Source of the DNA: Cudoniella acicularis
Taxonomy: Eukaryota > Ascomycota > Leotiomycetes > Helotiales > Helotiaceae
NCBI GenBank assembly: GCA_013054445.1
Contig: JAAMPI010000018.1
Location: 1 to 64,000 of the forward strand
DNA length: 64,000 bases
Direction: 5' to 3'
This document shows positions 1 through 11,742 of the stretch, piece by piece; positions within the stretch are counted from its first letter, which is position 1; each line of letters begins with the position of its first letter. The position numbers and the translations under genes were made by a program. The notes beneath the pieces were generated by a model. It saw only the letters and a program-made list of their open reading frames with translations. It was not told the DNA's origin and ran no database searches.

Positions 1-2
1 GG

Positions 3-604
3 CCAGGATGCACTGAGGAAATAAGGTCGTTCAATAGGAAATGTGAATGGTCAAAGGTAAACATCCCTAGTTAAAATCATGTCGCGACATTAGCTAATTT
101 ATCTCTGTTTAGCACATGGACAAGCACGACAGACCTTACAAATGCCCCGCCGATGGTTGCGAAAAGCTTCCAGGCTTTACATACTCGGGTGGGCTGTTAC
201 GGCATCAACGCGAGGTTCATAATCTCCATGGCGGTCCCAGGAAGCAACTCAATTGTCCACATCCAAATTGCAAGCGACATAGCGGCAAGGGATTCTCGCG
301 ACAGGAGAACTTGAACGAGCATTTACGACGCGTCCATACCGACTCGGGATCGCTGGAGAACGGCGGCGACGAAACAGAGGACGATGGAAGCGAAAGAGCT
401 GGCATGAAGAGGAAGAGAGGGCCTGGACGAGGGGATGATGCCGACCTTCGAGCCGAAATGGCAAGATTACGAACTGAGAACGAAGAGTTGCGGAGACAAT
501 CTGATTTGCAGAATGCGCAAACACAGGAATGTAAGAAAGCCATCTTTCTTCTGTCACAAACGCTTGCCATCAGTCAACATAACACGACAGAGTTATGGAC
601 TTGA
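3..604 (+). CDS. C2H2 zinc-finger protein, 5' truncated by window edge
   Basis: Partial gene; the N-terminus lies left of the window. An exon ending at 56 joins across a 56-nt intron (57-112, GTAAAC..TTAG) to an exon from 113. The junction reads KCEWSK|HMDKHDRPYKC, typical of fungal multi-C2H2 proteins whose fingers run together. Two fingers are complete after the junction (CPADGC..HQREVH and CPHPNC..HLRRVH), and a third is cut by the window edge. An acidic linker, a basic KRKRGPGRG stretch (possible nuclear signal) and a short coiled-coil-like helix (LRAEMARLRTENEELRRQ) follow. It is probably a DNA-binding nuclear regulator; the target is unknown. The frame stops at 604. Alternatively an intron 531-592 would extend it with another helical segment to 729, and I cannot decide between the two ends. 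Confidence 0.7.
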
Positions 605-729
605 TGGCAAACCGCTTTGCATGGATGAATTCTGACTTGAGCCTTCTAGTGATGCGCCAACTACAAAATTTACAAACACTGGTTGGTAATCAAATGACTC
701 GGGGATCGGCTCCTCAAGCGCTGATGTGA

Positions 730-1706
730 TATAATTCTCGGGGGCTCTTTCTACAATTCTCACATGGATGGTCGTTAAGGAGTTGGGTGAATGGAACTAG
801 CATTTGACATTAGGGAGGCATTATGACATGAGGGAGCATTTTTGGGCGCACACGGATTTGGAATTTGCAGAATTGCGGAACTGCTTGCTACGATAGGTCT
901 CTTCTCTGCGTTAGCGAAGCAACACTTGCTTCACTTTATGAATATAGTTGTATGATTAATAGACTATACACTCTCTCACCCATGACGTTGGTAGTCTAAA
1001 TTAGGCCTGAGGCAGTGTTGAGATGAAACCGGATCCTTTTCGAAGGAGGCTGAGGCATCCACGTCTCCCTTGAAACCCCAAGGATGCAGCAAAAGCTTTC
1101 AGCTTGACGTTTAGATCGCCCCCAACCAACTTGAATCTCCCGATCTTCTTAGAACGATGAGAGAACATATTCCTAGGTACTACATCCGACCATGATGTAG
1201 CGCCGCCAAAGAGCCACGCCCGTAGCGCCCAGCCGGACACAACACAACGGTTGGCAAAGCCGTCATCTTCCAGAAAGTCTGACAGGAACAACATACCCTG
1301 CATTGACGCGCTGGAGGCTTGTTCGAGAAGCCTGCCCTTTTTAGCAGGCTGTGTGTGTGATGACTGGCCTTCGGGGGGAGTTCTCACCGCGCCAGGCTGT
1401 CAGGCTGTCAGCCTTGCGAGTTATCATGCATACGAGTATGCACCGTCTCACAGCTTTCTTCGGCATGTCCATGGTCTCTGAGGCTTTGAGTTATGAATAT
1501 TGTGTATCTCCTAATTAGGAACACGATGTTTCGGCACGTTATCCGAGGGACATTCCACCTGTCGGCTTCCCCGCAAGTGCTGGAGATAAGCTGAAGGCGT
1601 CATACGTAGCTGCTCTCTTCTCATAGCAAGCATTATCTCATTGCATTTTGCAGTTTCTCTCTCGTAGAATCTTTCAGTTAGTGCATTAAGTTGACAAATT
1701 GTCAAA
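730..1706. other. Intergenic, no gene seen
   Basis: About 1 kb with only short open frames that start at non-ATG codons or show no recognisable motif. It would hold the 3' UTR of the zinc-finger gene and the former promoter of the methyltransferase pseudogene. Confidence 0.5.
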
Positions 1707-2765
1707 ATGGTTGGGCCCAATAATAATTATCAAGAAAATACCTCCCGAGTTGGCTCGAAAGATAAGGAAGTCCCGTACTATAAGAAAGACATCGGTAGCA
1801 AGCTCGGTGAAGCATCCAGGCAGCTCCTCGAAATATATGCCAAAATCCCAGCTGCCAGCTGATGAAGTGGAATCTTATGTGTATAAAATTGTTCGTTTCC
1901 CATTCTCTCTTTCGCTTACTTCCTCAACAGTACTGACAATTTGTCACTTGCAGAGAGATGAAGCCTGGAATATCTGGCCCTACCCTGTATGCCTTTAGGC
2001 CTCATAACGCACCAGGAAGATCCAAGTTCTGACAGCAGGAAAGTGCATAGGCAGATTCCGTTTTCTCGATCTAGCCATCGCCCTCTCTCTACACTACCAA
2101 ACAATTCTCTCTCGGCTCAAGACCAATCAGGAAACTCTGCTGGATTTAGACTGTTGCTTTGGCCAAGAAATCCCCAGGCTCGTCTTAGATGGCGTTCCCT
2201 CTCAACAACTCTATGGCTCTGACCTCCGACCTGAATTCTTCGAGCTCGGGTATAAATTATCAAAAACAGAGAGACACTGAAGACTAAATTCATAGCTGCT
2301 GATATATTTGACGAGAAGGGCGGTTTGAATGAGTCGAGGGGAAAGGTTAATATTGTGTACATAGGCTCCTTTCTACACTTTTTTTTCTTGGGAGAAGCAG
2401 GTGCAAGTTTGTAAGACAATTTTTGTGTTGCTGACGGGGAAGAAAGGAGATTTGGTTGTTGGGAGGCAGACGGGGTGGTTGAAAGCTGGTGTTCGGGATG
2501 GTTCTGGGGTGTGGAGACATGATGCGGAGAGTTTTAAGCAAATGCGGCAGGAAGTCGGTAAGGAGACTGGAACAATGGTAAGATCTTATGTTTCAAACTG
2601 TTGTTATTTTTGCTCTAGTGGAAATTTCCTGCTACAACACACGCTAATTTTTGGATATAGTGGAAGGTCGAGGTATTAGCGGCTGGTGATAATGTGAGCA
2701 ACGAGGATAAATGGTAGAGGGACGAGGGCAAAAGGAGGATGAGATTTACTGTTTTCAAAGAGTAG
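1707..2765 (+). pseudogene. Decayed class I SAM-dependent methyltransferase (fungal secondary-metabolism type)
   Basis: The whole fold can be followed across frames: ATG at 1707, PYYKKDIGSKL near the start, RDEAWNIWPYPC at 1954-1986, CIGRFRFLDL from 2044, SAM motif I region LLDLDCCFGQEIPRLV, then LYGSDLRPEFFELGYKL, FIAADIFDEKG, a VVGRQTGW segment, and an ending in RRMRFTVFKE. This layout matches the AusD/AdrK-like methyltransferases found in fungal meroterpenoid and polyketide clusters. Introns fit at about 1891-1953, 1987-2043 and 2578-2660. Four lesions break it: a 7-bp tandem duplication (cagctgc) at 1849-1861 that shifts frame into a TGA, a frameshift near 2265-2282, a one-base slip in the T8 run at 2379-2386, and an in-frame TAG at 2715. 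Family is inferred from remembered motifs. Four independent breaks make one sequencing error an unlikely cause. Confidence 0.75.
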
Positions 2766-3548
2766 TTTGGTGGTCTGCCATGTTTGCACAAGGGCTCCGG
2801 CAGCGTAATCGCGTTCATATTATATTTTCAGATCTCCATCACTTCCGCAAGTGGGAGGCTACGCCTCAGATTCTTGAGAATACTCGAGAAAAGCAACAGA
2901 ATAGGTAATTGGAATAAAGGGACAGAGAGATTCACTAATCTTCGTTTCTTCATGATAATACCTCACAGTACCAAGGTATTTGTTCTTTGGAGTGTGTGGG
3001 ATTAATATGTGATTGGCCTTTTAATGTTGGAGGCCTAGGGGTAAAAATTACTTTCGTCCCTTGGTTATTTTAACAAATAAATAATATGATATCCAGATAT
3101 GTGTACCCAAAATTTCTGCATATATGTATATACGCGGCTAAATTCGAATAGCTAAGTGCAACGAATGTCATGCCATAAGTCGAGTCGCCGACGTATGATA
3201 TATACTAGTCTCAAATCAAATCAAATCCCACGAGGCGGTCCTCACGTATCGTAGAAGAATTTCGCTGGTTGCCGCCTCTTGTCCAATACGCCGTCCCAGC
3301 GATAGCGCAAAGCATTTTCGCTGTCGAGTGCTGTAGCTCCTCGAATGATAGCATATACAAACGCTTTATGGGTATCATCGCTAAAAATCAAAAACCTCAA
3401 AACAAAAAGCAAAACCTGACCCAGAAGGTTGAGCTTCTCGTGCACATGAAAAAGAGATCGACATCCACCAATCGCAACATCCCAATTATATCCAACCAGT
3501 CATCTGTTGAAGATCCTGGCCCCTGTCGGCTCAAGTTGTGGTGTAGGC
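2766..3548. other. Intergenic, AT-rich
   Basis: No supported gene. It is AT-rich around 3050-3230, with a short tcaaa-type direct repeat near 3210-3227. It contains the 3' side of the methyltransferase relic and the terminator side of the MFS gene. Confidence 0.5.
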
Positions 3549-5370
3549 CTATTTGCTCCACCACATTCTACCAAAGCCTCTTTGTTGAAGCTCACGGCGA
3601 GCAGCGGCATCCTGGAAGTCGTTGGCGCCCTCGCTCGCAGAGCTATCACTGCTGGTAATTTTACTGCTCGGCTTGTTTCCAACTAACTTGAGTAAAACCG
3701 TCATCACGATGCTGGCCAGTATACTCAAACACAAGATACCAATCATGGTTTGGTTGCTTTTCCTGTACTGGTGGGGCCCCTTTCTCGCATCTTCGGCCCA
3801 TCCAGTGTACAGCGCATACGTAGTCATAATGCTACCTAGATTGCCAAGTCCTGAAACAAGAGCAGAAGCTGCAGCGACACCAACTTCACCATGTCTTCGT
3901 TGAAATATTTCGTTGGTCCAAGTCATGCAGATGGGGACTGTGGGACCGAGTCCAAAACCGACCATGAGAAGGCCGCCATATCTAGCCCAGGGTTGTGACA
4001 CAGGTGCAAAAGTGGTGGTAAGAAGCCCAGCGATCTGCATGCAAACAGCAGCTGAGAAGAACACGGCTCGGTGATGATGGAATCTATCAGATATGGGAGT
4101 CACGAGAAGAATTGCGATCAGGTCCATCTATGACTGTTAGCATTTTCAACATCCTTGGGATGGATTGAGCTTACCACCCAGATGGGGGCAAACAGCAGAC
4201 TAAGAGTGATGCCTGAGAAGCTTGAATTAATCCCGGATATTATGACAGTTCCATAAAGCTGGGTTCCAATTCCTACCCCAACTACTCCGAAGTACATGAG
4301 TACCAACGGCCATAGGCGCCAGTCAATCAGGACCATGGTTAAGTCCTTCATATTCCATGGTCTTGGGTGATAGACCCGAGTTAGGTCACGGTAATGGATT
4401 TCAGCATCCTCCCCGGTGAGTACTGGAAGGGTTGCAGGCAGCCATTTCATGAGTCCAGTTCGAACCCGCCTCTCTCCAGGCGGCAGAGGACGATCGGGTA
4501 ACCACCACAAAAGCACGAAGCCTAATATGATAGCACATAGTCCGTAAAGGAGAAACATCCACTGGAACCCAACAAGACCGCTTAGGCCATCCATCTTTTG
4601 GAAGCCTGCAGACACCAGGCCCACCACGGCGGCAGACACCTGAGCCGCCGTGAAGTACTGCCCGATTCGTTTTCCGGTACGGGAAGGTGGATAGAAAAGA
4701 GTCAGATAGTAGGCCATTCCAGGCCACATGCCAGCAATTACGACACCGAGAAGAAATCGGAGCAGCCTGCCAAAGTTAGCTCGGATCACGGGGAGGCAAA
4801 AACCACATGACTCACAAAAGACTCCAAGCCGCCTTAACAGCAGCAAAGCATGCCCCGATGATTCCGACGGCGATAACAATCCTTGACATCCATACTCTTG
4901 GACTGAGCCTTGTCATGACTAAGTTCGAAGGCAAATCGAAGACGACGTAAGCGACATAGAAGAGAGCCAGAGCTGTGGATGTTTGCTTGGCGGTTAGATG
5001 TAGCACTTGCTCGAGGTCATGGCCGTTGTCTTCATTCATAGTCTGCGCAAGACCGACATTGGAGCGAATCGCAGAGCATAAAAAGTATAAAATCCAGAAA
5101 GCTACCGCCAAACTGTCAATTATCGTATGCGTATGCCAAGGAACACGGACGGACCAGGAATAATTCGACGATCAATTTTTCTGCAGATGAATATTAGCGG
5201 AATTCGATTGTAAACTTCGTTCAAATTTACTTGTAAACTCTTTCAATCCTCTCAATATCGATCTCATCTTGCCCAGCCTCTTCTGGGGAGTTGAAGGTAT
5301 TCCCATGGTTTCGTGCAGCCTCAGGAAGCTCATTGACCCCAACAACTTTGTCGTCCCCAACGTTTGCCAT
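3549..5370 (-). CDS. MFS transporter, allantoate permease (Dal5/Tna1-like) family
   Basis: Five exons read on the minus strand: 5370-5231, 5180-5155, 5101-4816, 4766-4175 and 4127-3549, giving 540 residues. All junctions keep phase. Exon 2 is only 26 nt and joins into DRRIIPAFWILYFLCSAIRS, the hallmark entry to TM1 of anion:cation symporter permeases. NVGLAQTMN and a twelve-helix pattern follow, with hydrophilic N- and C-termini. The cytosolic loop after helix six holds WWLPDRP, usual for this family. Members carry small organic anions such as allantoate, nicotinate, pantothenate or biotin across the plasma membrane; the substrate cannot be read from sequence. The C-terminal tail is Ser-rich and then basic. 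It lies beside the dead methyltransferase with no obvious cluster partner. Confidence 0.88.
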
Positions 5371-6742
5371 TTTGACTGAGTTGCAATGGAAGCGCGTGCT
5401 ACCAGCCAATCTGGAACGTTCAGCTCGAGTCAATTGGATTTCGTATGCTGCAAAATACAATCGCACTGTGAATTCGTTGAAAATTGGATAGAAAATGGTT
5501 TGTGGGAAGAAATTCGAGCTTATTTTGACACGACCCCGCTGATCTAGCCCCTCTTCTTCCCTGTCCTGAGAGCTTCGAGGTTCTAGTTTGCGCTCCGGTC
5601 CGGAGCAAACTAAAACTTCTCATCCAAAGTCGGCTCACAATATTATTTAAAAATCCAACCATACCCAATAATAAAAATGTTCTCAAGCAGGAAATGCCTC
5701 ACACAATTTTCTTGCCCACTCTTGGCCACTCTTCTCGTGCCCTTGCTGCATACAAGCTACAGTCAATTACGAAAGACCAAGGTGGCGGCGATTCTGCCAT
5801 TCCACGCTTGAACTAGCTCTTTTACCTTACAACTTGAGGTTTTGTTTCCGGTGCAATTTATAGACACATCACTGAGGCTTTGTGAGACAAGTCTCCGACC
5901 AATACCTGTACACGAGTGCGTCTCCAAGATTGGTATAGTATCTCGGTGATCCTTCAAGTAATGAGGGGCTGACACCATCATGCCACCCTGAATAAAAAGC
6001 CGCAACTCTGCTCTGATCACCCGAACTTAGTCTGTTTTTAGCGTTGATAACAAATACATTCAACGAATTGCTTCAATTTATTTTCACCCTTCACTTTTAG
6101 CTCTGAATTGCAATCGGGATCCGCCGATAGAAGTGCTCCAGAGTCCTGGCCAGTTTATTCCCTAGCATGTTTCTGGATCGCCCTTGTCGGACTGAAGTAT
6201 GGGGTGCAGGTGAATACACATGCTTCCGCCGCCCGAAAGCCATTGAGAGAATTGAGCAACCAAAACTTGCAAAAGACTTGGAACTTGATCGCTGTTCATC
6301 CTGCTCTTTTCAGAGGATGAAAGAAGATACGGTTCGTTGCTAATACGTATCTATGTATGAATCGGTAAGTGGAGGATTTTTGGAAATTGGATATCAAATT
6401 GTAAGTAGGCAAGTTATGCATAAAGAGCAATCCTTAGACCTGAGGTCTAGGTATCATCGGCATAGGGGGAAATATAGTAGCCAAGCACTGAATGGTTGAT
6501 AATTCGGGTAGTACAGTTTTGGATTTCTTGAATGAATCTTCAGAGGAAGTACATAACAAACGAGAGAGGTACGCTTGTCCACAACCTGCCAAGTAAAACA
6601 ATGACGTCGTACTGATCGGTGTTCTGTGTGATATTTGGATGGCACAATCCAATGTAATTGTACAATGCATTGGTAAAACTGGAATTCGTCAACAAAGAAG
6701 AGTAACCTGCAAGCCGCCTCTAACGCCTTAGTCTTATGAAGC
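5371..6742. other. Intergenic, no gene seen
   Basis: Promoter side of the MFS permease and 3' side of the VTI1 gene. Both strands carry only short frames without family motifs. Confidence 0.5.
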
Positions 6743-7534
6743 TCATCTGAACTTGCTGATAATAACCGCAAGAATGAGAAGAACAAGGACCGTTATAATA
6801 GAAATCGTTATAATCCGATTTGTAGCCATCCTGAAGTATAGTGTTAGGAATTGATCAAAAAAGGGGTTTCAAGTAAGACCAAGGGACGATTTACCTACGA
6901 GCCATCCCCCGTAACGTCTTCACACTCCTGTCCACATATCCCTCGCTTTCCAATAGTACGTCACTTGTGTGTTGAATGGTTTCCCGCTGTCGGTGTAAAT
7001 CTGCCAATGTACTCGCTCCAATCGCCTCGGTGTCGTTTGCAAGTGCCTGACTAGCCTTCAACCGCTGTGAACTCCTGTCCAGTCTATCCGTCCCGGATAG
7101 AAGTTGTTGCCGCTGCTCCAACTGCACATCATTAGGATTGTCCGAATACCGATTCCCAAACAAGGCCGATCGATCATCTGCCAGGGCCCTCAACTTCCTT
7201 TTAGCAACATCGACGTCTGAATCGTGGTTCCGGAGACGCTGGTTGACTTTCGTGCGGGTTGATGAAGGGATATTCTGCTTCTCCAGGCGCATCTGGTCAA
7301 GCTGATAGCCGTGTCAGTAGGAATATTCAGCTTCTCCAGATATTTCCTGCTCACCAGTTCAATTGCCTCCTCAACTGCTCGCTCTGCCTGGCTGATAGCA
7401 GCCTTTCGTGGCTCTCCAGTAAGATCTGGGATCTGGTCCAGCTTCTGGCTCAGATCAGCCTGCACAAGCTTGAGCTCTGCCTCGTAACCGCTGAAGAGCT
7501 CGGAGCCAGCGTCGGTATCGAGGGGGTTTGCCAT
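6743..7534 (-). CDS. VTI1: Vesicle v-SNARE Vti1
   Basis: Three exons, 7534-7355, 7301-6895 and 6830-6743, encode 224 residues, close to the usual Vti1 length. The N-terminal part (SELFSGYEAELKLVQADL) is the Vti1 Habc three-helix domain. DQMRLEKQNIPSSTR leads on to the linker. The Qb-SNARE helix includes the invariant glutamine in LADLHRQRETIQ and ends at LRGMARR. The last small exon supplies a single C-terminal transmembrane anchor (IITISIITVLVLLILAVIIS) and a four-residue luminal tail. Vti1 pairs with several syntaxins in Golgi, endosome and vacuole fusion. It is transcribed divergently from the FAD oxidoreductase gene. Confidence 0.93.
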
Positions 7535-8328
7535 GTTGGCGGTGCGGTGAGGGGTCGTGGTGTGGTTGATGCTGATGTTGGCGGATGAGACAGAGGAATT
7601 AGAATGATGTTACAATAATACGGTGGTTGCCTCTTTGGCGTCGCAATGCCCGGCTGGCCTGGTGTCGGTGGAGCACCGTGAGATCCAGATGTCGATTGCG
7701 CTAAAACACTGCGAGGGGTTCTCTTCGCAGGTGGGATGCACGATGCCACTGGTTCTTGGGAGATGCTGTGAGGAGAATGAGGATGGGGATATCTTGACAA
7801 GTCGGTGGTTACTGATCACGATTCACGATGTCAATGTCAATGTCTGGCATGAGCCGGCCACTCACCAGCCACCAGCCCCGGCACACTCGCCTCGCTTCCT
7901 CAGCCACAGACCCCAGGGACAGCTGAGGTGTGAGTGTACAGGGATGGAGGCATCCTAGTTGATATCAAACACCAAATCACAACCCGGCTTGAGCTTGGAC
8001 GGCCGTGGACTGCGAATAAAACATCCTGATACTTGTGCCGGAGAGCTTTAGAATTCCTTCCATTCAATAAACTCCAGTTTTGCGCCTCCACGTCTCCCGA
8101 AGCTCGCCGCATTGTGCTCGCTGCAGCAATACTTGGCTTTAGTCTCACATGAAAACCACTAAAGATCGTGCAAACGTCTTTGTGCAGCAAAAGGAATATG
8201 CCGTCACTCACTGATCAAAGACACCCCGCTGCCAGCTTAAATCACTCCACCACAGCAGAAAGCCGCCATGATTTGTGATTATATTCTTTTCTCTGTCTTC
8301 TAATCGTTCTCTCTTACTTGTGTCTATC
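7535..8328. promoter_or_regulatory. Divergent promoter region, VTI1 / FAD oxidoreductase
   Basis: 794 bp between two start codons that face away from each other, so it must hold both promoters. A pyrimidine-rich stretch sits just before the ATG at 8329. I could not identify individual factor sites. Confidence 0.5.
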
Positions 8329-10018
8329 ATGGCGACCCTAACTCCAAATTTCCCTAGGAAGAAAGTCGCAATTATCGGCAGCGGCGTGGCGGGAATAGGT
8401 GCATTGTGGGCGCTCAATCGCACCCACCATGATGTGTACATTTACGAAGCTGCCGACCGGTTGGGAGGGCACACGAACAGTGTCGAGTTCAAGCATGGAA
8501 TCAACAAAACGATGGTTGACACAGGTTTCATTGTTCTCAACGCTGCTACCTATCGTATGTGCTCCCACCTCGCTCGCCTTCAGTTGAGCCTGCTAATCTG
8601 GTGTAGCCAACTTCATTGCCTTTCTTAAATATATAGGCACTCCCATTGTGCCTACTGATATGACCTTCGGCGTATCTCGAGACCAAGGACTCTTCGAATG
8701 GGCAGGCACATCCCTGTCTTCAGTATTCGCCCAACGAAAGAACCTCTTCTCTCCCCGCATGTGGAGGATGATATTCGACATTATACGGTTCAATCAATAC
8801 GCCTTGGATCTACTGCAACTCGAGGAAAAGAGCGAGGATTACTCAATTGGAAATGGAAACGGAAATGGAAACGGAAATGGCAATGGAACTGCCAATAGCA
8901 AACAAGGTCGCCGTACCCAGGAAGAAGAGAGTATTGGGGAATATTTACAAAGAGAAGGGTACTCGGATGCATTTCGAGACGACTATCTCATTCCTATGAC
9001 TGCTGCGGTATGGAGTACAAGCCCTGATAAAGCTTCACTCGAATTTCCAGCGGTCACTCTAGTCCGCTTCATGTGAGTTTGGGAGTGCTACTCCAAGCTT
9101 AGAGAGCTAACTGGAACTAGGTGGAACCATCATCTTCTCAGCACGGTCGCTACCAGGCCTCAATGGTTGACGCTCAAGTATTGTGCAAAGAGCTATATCG
9201 ACGCTGTAATGAAGGGCTTTCCTCCCAACCACATCTTCCTAAATACTGCTATAGAGTCAGTTACCAACGATGAAGACGGCCGAGTTCGTCTGCACCTGGA
9301 AAATGGCAAGACCGAAGTATATGACCATGTAGTCATTGCAACTCACGGCGACCAAGCACACGCTTTGATACTCCCAGAAGCCGATACTGAAGAAAAACAG
9401 ATTTTGTCCGGCTTCCAGACCAGCAAGAATACCGCAATTCTGCATTCTGACTTGTCCTTGATGCCCAAATCAAGGAAAGCCTGGTCATCTTGGAATTACA
9501 TCACGGAATCCTCTGCGACTTCGACGAACGTAGACCAAGTTTGTCTGACATACAACATGAACATCTTGCAACACATTTCAGAAGAAACATTCGGTCATGT
9601 TCTCGTAACTTTGAATCCTCTTCATCTCCCTGATCCCGAACTCGTCCAAGGCCGATATACTTATTCCCACCCTCTGTACAATGCGAAATCGATACAATCT
9701 CAAAGCTTGCTTCCGCGAATTCAGAACACAAGAGGAATCAGCTATTGTGGGGCCTGGACGAAATACGGCTTCCACGAAGATGGATTTTCAAGCGGATTGA
9801 AAGTAGCCCAAGACCACCTTGGCGCTCAACTACCTTTTAAGTTTATAGATAGCACATTCAGCAGAGGCAGGAGACCTGTACTTGGCTTAGCAGATCTTAT
9901 ATTGAGGTCGTGGATTTTGGCTATACAGCTTTTTATCAAATCTGTAGAGGTGTTATTTGGAGTTCGAAGAGGGGTCTCTCCCGACGTGCAGATGAAAAAT
10001 CTCAAGAAGACTGAATGA
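8329..10018 (+). CDS. FAD/NAD(P)-binding amine-oxidase-like protein (COG2907 type)
   Basis: Three exons, 8329-8554, 8607-9072 and 9121-10018, give 529 residues. The start is the ATG in tatcATGGcg. KKVAIIGSGVAGIGALWAL at residues ~10-28 is the dinucleotide-binding Rossmann motif GxGxxG, followed by an acidic strand end (IYEAADRLGGHTNS) as in flavin amine oxidases. VDTGFIVLN, PTDMTFGVSRDQGLFEWAG and RPQWLTLK are family landmarks. A C-terminal motif ISYCGAWTKYGFHEDGFSSG closes the FAD site. The last ~40 residues include a hydrophobic helix and may be membrane-associated. A Gly-Asn repeat coded by a GGAAAY microsatellite interrupts the domain at about residue 176. Substrate unknown; bacterial relatives sit beside cyclopropane-fatty-acid synthases, so a lipid role is possible but unproven. 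Confidence 0.85.
8849..8890 (+). repeat. In-frame GGAAAY hexanucleotide microsatellite
   Basis: Tandem hexamers alternating GGAAAT and GGAAAC, with degenerate copies at the end, all inside the FAD protein's second exon. They encode alternating Gly-Asn. Unit length is a multiple of three, so copy-number change keeps frame. Confidence 0.85.
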
Positions 10019-10173
10019 TTGATTGCTCTTCTTTGACTGGCGCGTGGGTTGAATTTTGAGTTGCGGGAGAGCCATGTTTAGATACCTATGCTGCAGAGTC
10101 GGAAAATAGAACGAAATGAGAAATAAATTTTGATGCTAAACAGTCAATAACTCCCGTCGGAATAACCCTGCAT

Positions 10174-11742
10174 TTACTCCAGCGGCTTACGCCCACACAC
10201 AACATGAAGGTTCGAAAAAAGATGAAACTTCAAATTCTTCAACTCATTCCTGACACCAGCACTCAAAATATCATATTCTTCTTTGCTCCAGCCCAGGACG
10301 CGAGTGAAATGCGCTTGCCCGTACGCAGACGACGCATCAAGCATGTTTTGCTGCTGATATAACCCAATTTCTTTCTGTCTGCGATCTTTAGGCCAGGGGC
10401 TATTTGGAACCTATTATCTGGTCAGTAAATACCGTCCTCTCGAATTCGACATAGCTTTCCCTCTGCTATTTTGAGCAACACTAGAAAACACAGACCTTAG
10501 TGATCTCCCCCACTATATCTTCAAACCCAGCTCCTCCCATCCACTCCCTCAAACTCGCTGCCACCGCAAAACTTCTCCCAATCCTCTCCCCGGCATCAAT
10601 TAAGCCCGTCTGCCACTTCTCGATCATAGCCGGCTTCCCGACTACTCCCTCATTCTGACAATGGACCCAAACTTCAAATTCCGTCACTTCAAGGTAACCG
10701 CCGGGTTCAATGTGGGTAAAAGCTTGTGAGAGGAGGTGAGGCCAGTCTTTGATAGAGCCACTAAGAGAACGGATGTGGATATAGGAAAAGGGTTTGTGCC
10801 GCCAAGTGTCTTCTATATCATCGACCTAGAGTATAGCATCTTAGCATGAAATCCATTGGAAAGAAGAATAGGAAGGAAGATTCATACCTCGAACTCTAAG
10901 TTTGGAGGAATCCTGCAGCGTGGGTTAGATTATACGGCGATCATTGATCGGGGCCCTTACCACCCGGGTTGAATAGGTGATAAGTCACAGCCTATAATGT
11001 GGGAAGCAGGAAAATGGCTTTAAATGCTATTAGTGACTGAAAGACAATGATCCATCGAATCACATTGCTTGCTTACTCCGCAAAATCTATAGCCCAAATT
11101 CCGGTGCCAGTCCCAGCGTCTAAAACACGTCGAGGATTATTGATCGGAGCTTGGAATAGTTTGCCATTTAAGACAAGACAGAAGACATGATGATGCTGTT
11201 TTCATGAGCAAGTCTGTAAACTCTTTGAAATGTAGCAACATACAAGGTCAAGTCGATCTTGCTCCTGATCGTCATTTGGCTATAAAAATTAGCATGGAGT
11301 TTGTGTACTCGGGATTCATTCATTCACAAGTAGATATTTGCCATCTCTGTATGCATGGTATCGCCTGCCGTTCTAAACTATGTTAGGATGAAGCACTTGA
11401 CGGGCAAGAATCTCCTACTTCTTCTCTGTCGCAATGTGTGAGGCTTTTGATTTTGAGAATGATGAGATTACATACCTATACTTTGTGATGCCTGACGCCA
11501 GAGAGGTTTTCGAGCTTTGGCTTTTGGTATGAATTAGACTTTGTCCACAGAAAGGAGAGCAGAAAAATACGATGCGTAATCGCCAATTGCTGAGTCTTGC
11601 TCTAGGATATCATTATCCTTCAAGAGATCAGTTACTAGTCAGTTAGGATTAAGGATCACCTTACATCAGCTTCGATCTCGGTTTCAGGCAGATTATCAAT
11701 GACTGGAATAGGTGAAGATTGGCTTGGTTCGGCAGATGACAT
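10174..11742 (-). CDS. LaeA-like SAM-dependent methyltransferase
   Basis: Ten small exons on the minus strand: 11742-11665, 11617-11571, 11520-11472, 11372-11328, 11279-11244, 11195-11077, 11017-10961, 10912-10888, 10825-10496 and 10410-10174. They give 340 residues with every junction in phase. The product reads as a typical LaeA/UMTA family member: YNGRRYHAYRDGKYLLPNDD, QDRLDLHHHVF, SAM motif I VLDAGTGTGIWAIDFA at residues 109-124, ASHIIGCDLSPIQPGWIPPN, FSYIHIRSLSGSIKDW, PGGYLEVTEFE, and a C-terminus VVCGRKPLE. The family includes the global regulator LaeA and many cluster methyltransferases. This one lies among housekeeping genes, so a general or orphan role fits better than a cluster role. 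No exon except the last two exceeds 120 nt. One conserved Glu before NGRRY is absent, so the 11373-11471 intron borders are the least certain. Confidence 0.82.

Noticed and set aside
1001..1387. 128-codon minus-strand open frame
   Set aside because: No ATG context or motif support; composition looks random.
11018..11076. In-frame TAA in the LaeA-like gene after the SAM motif
   Set aside because: It lies inside a phase-2 intron with a CTAAT branch site; splicing restores ADHFPASHIIG.
3549..11742. Possible secondary-metabolite cluster (methyltransferase relic, MFS permease, FAD oxidase, LaeA-like)
   Set aside because: No backbone synthase, and the housekeeping gene VTI1 sits among them; the grouping is not convincing.
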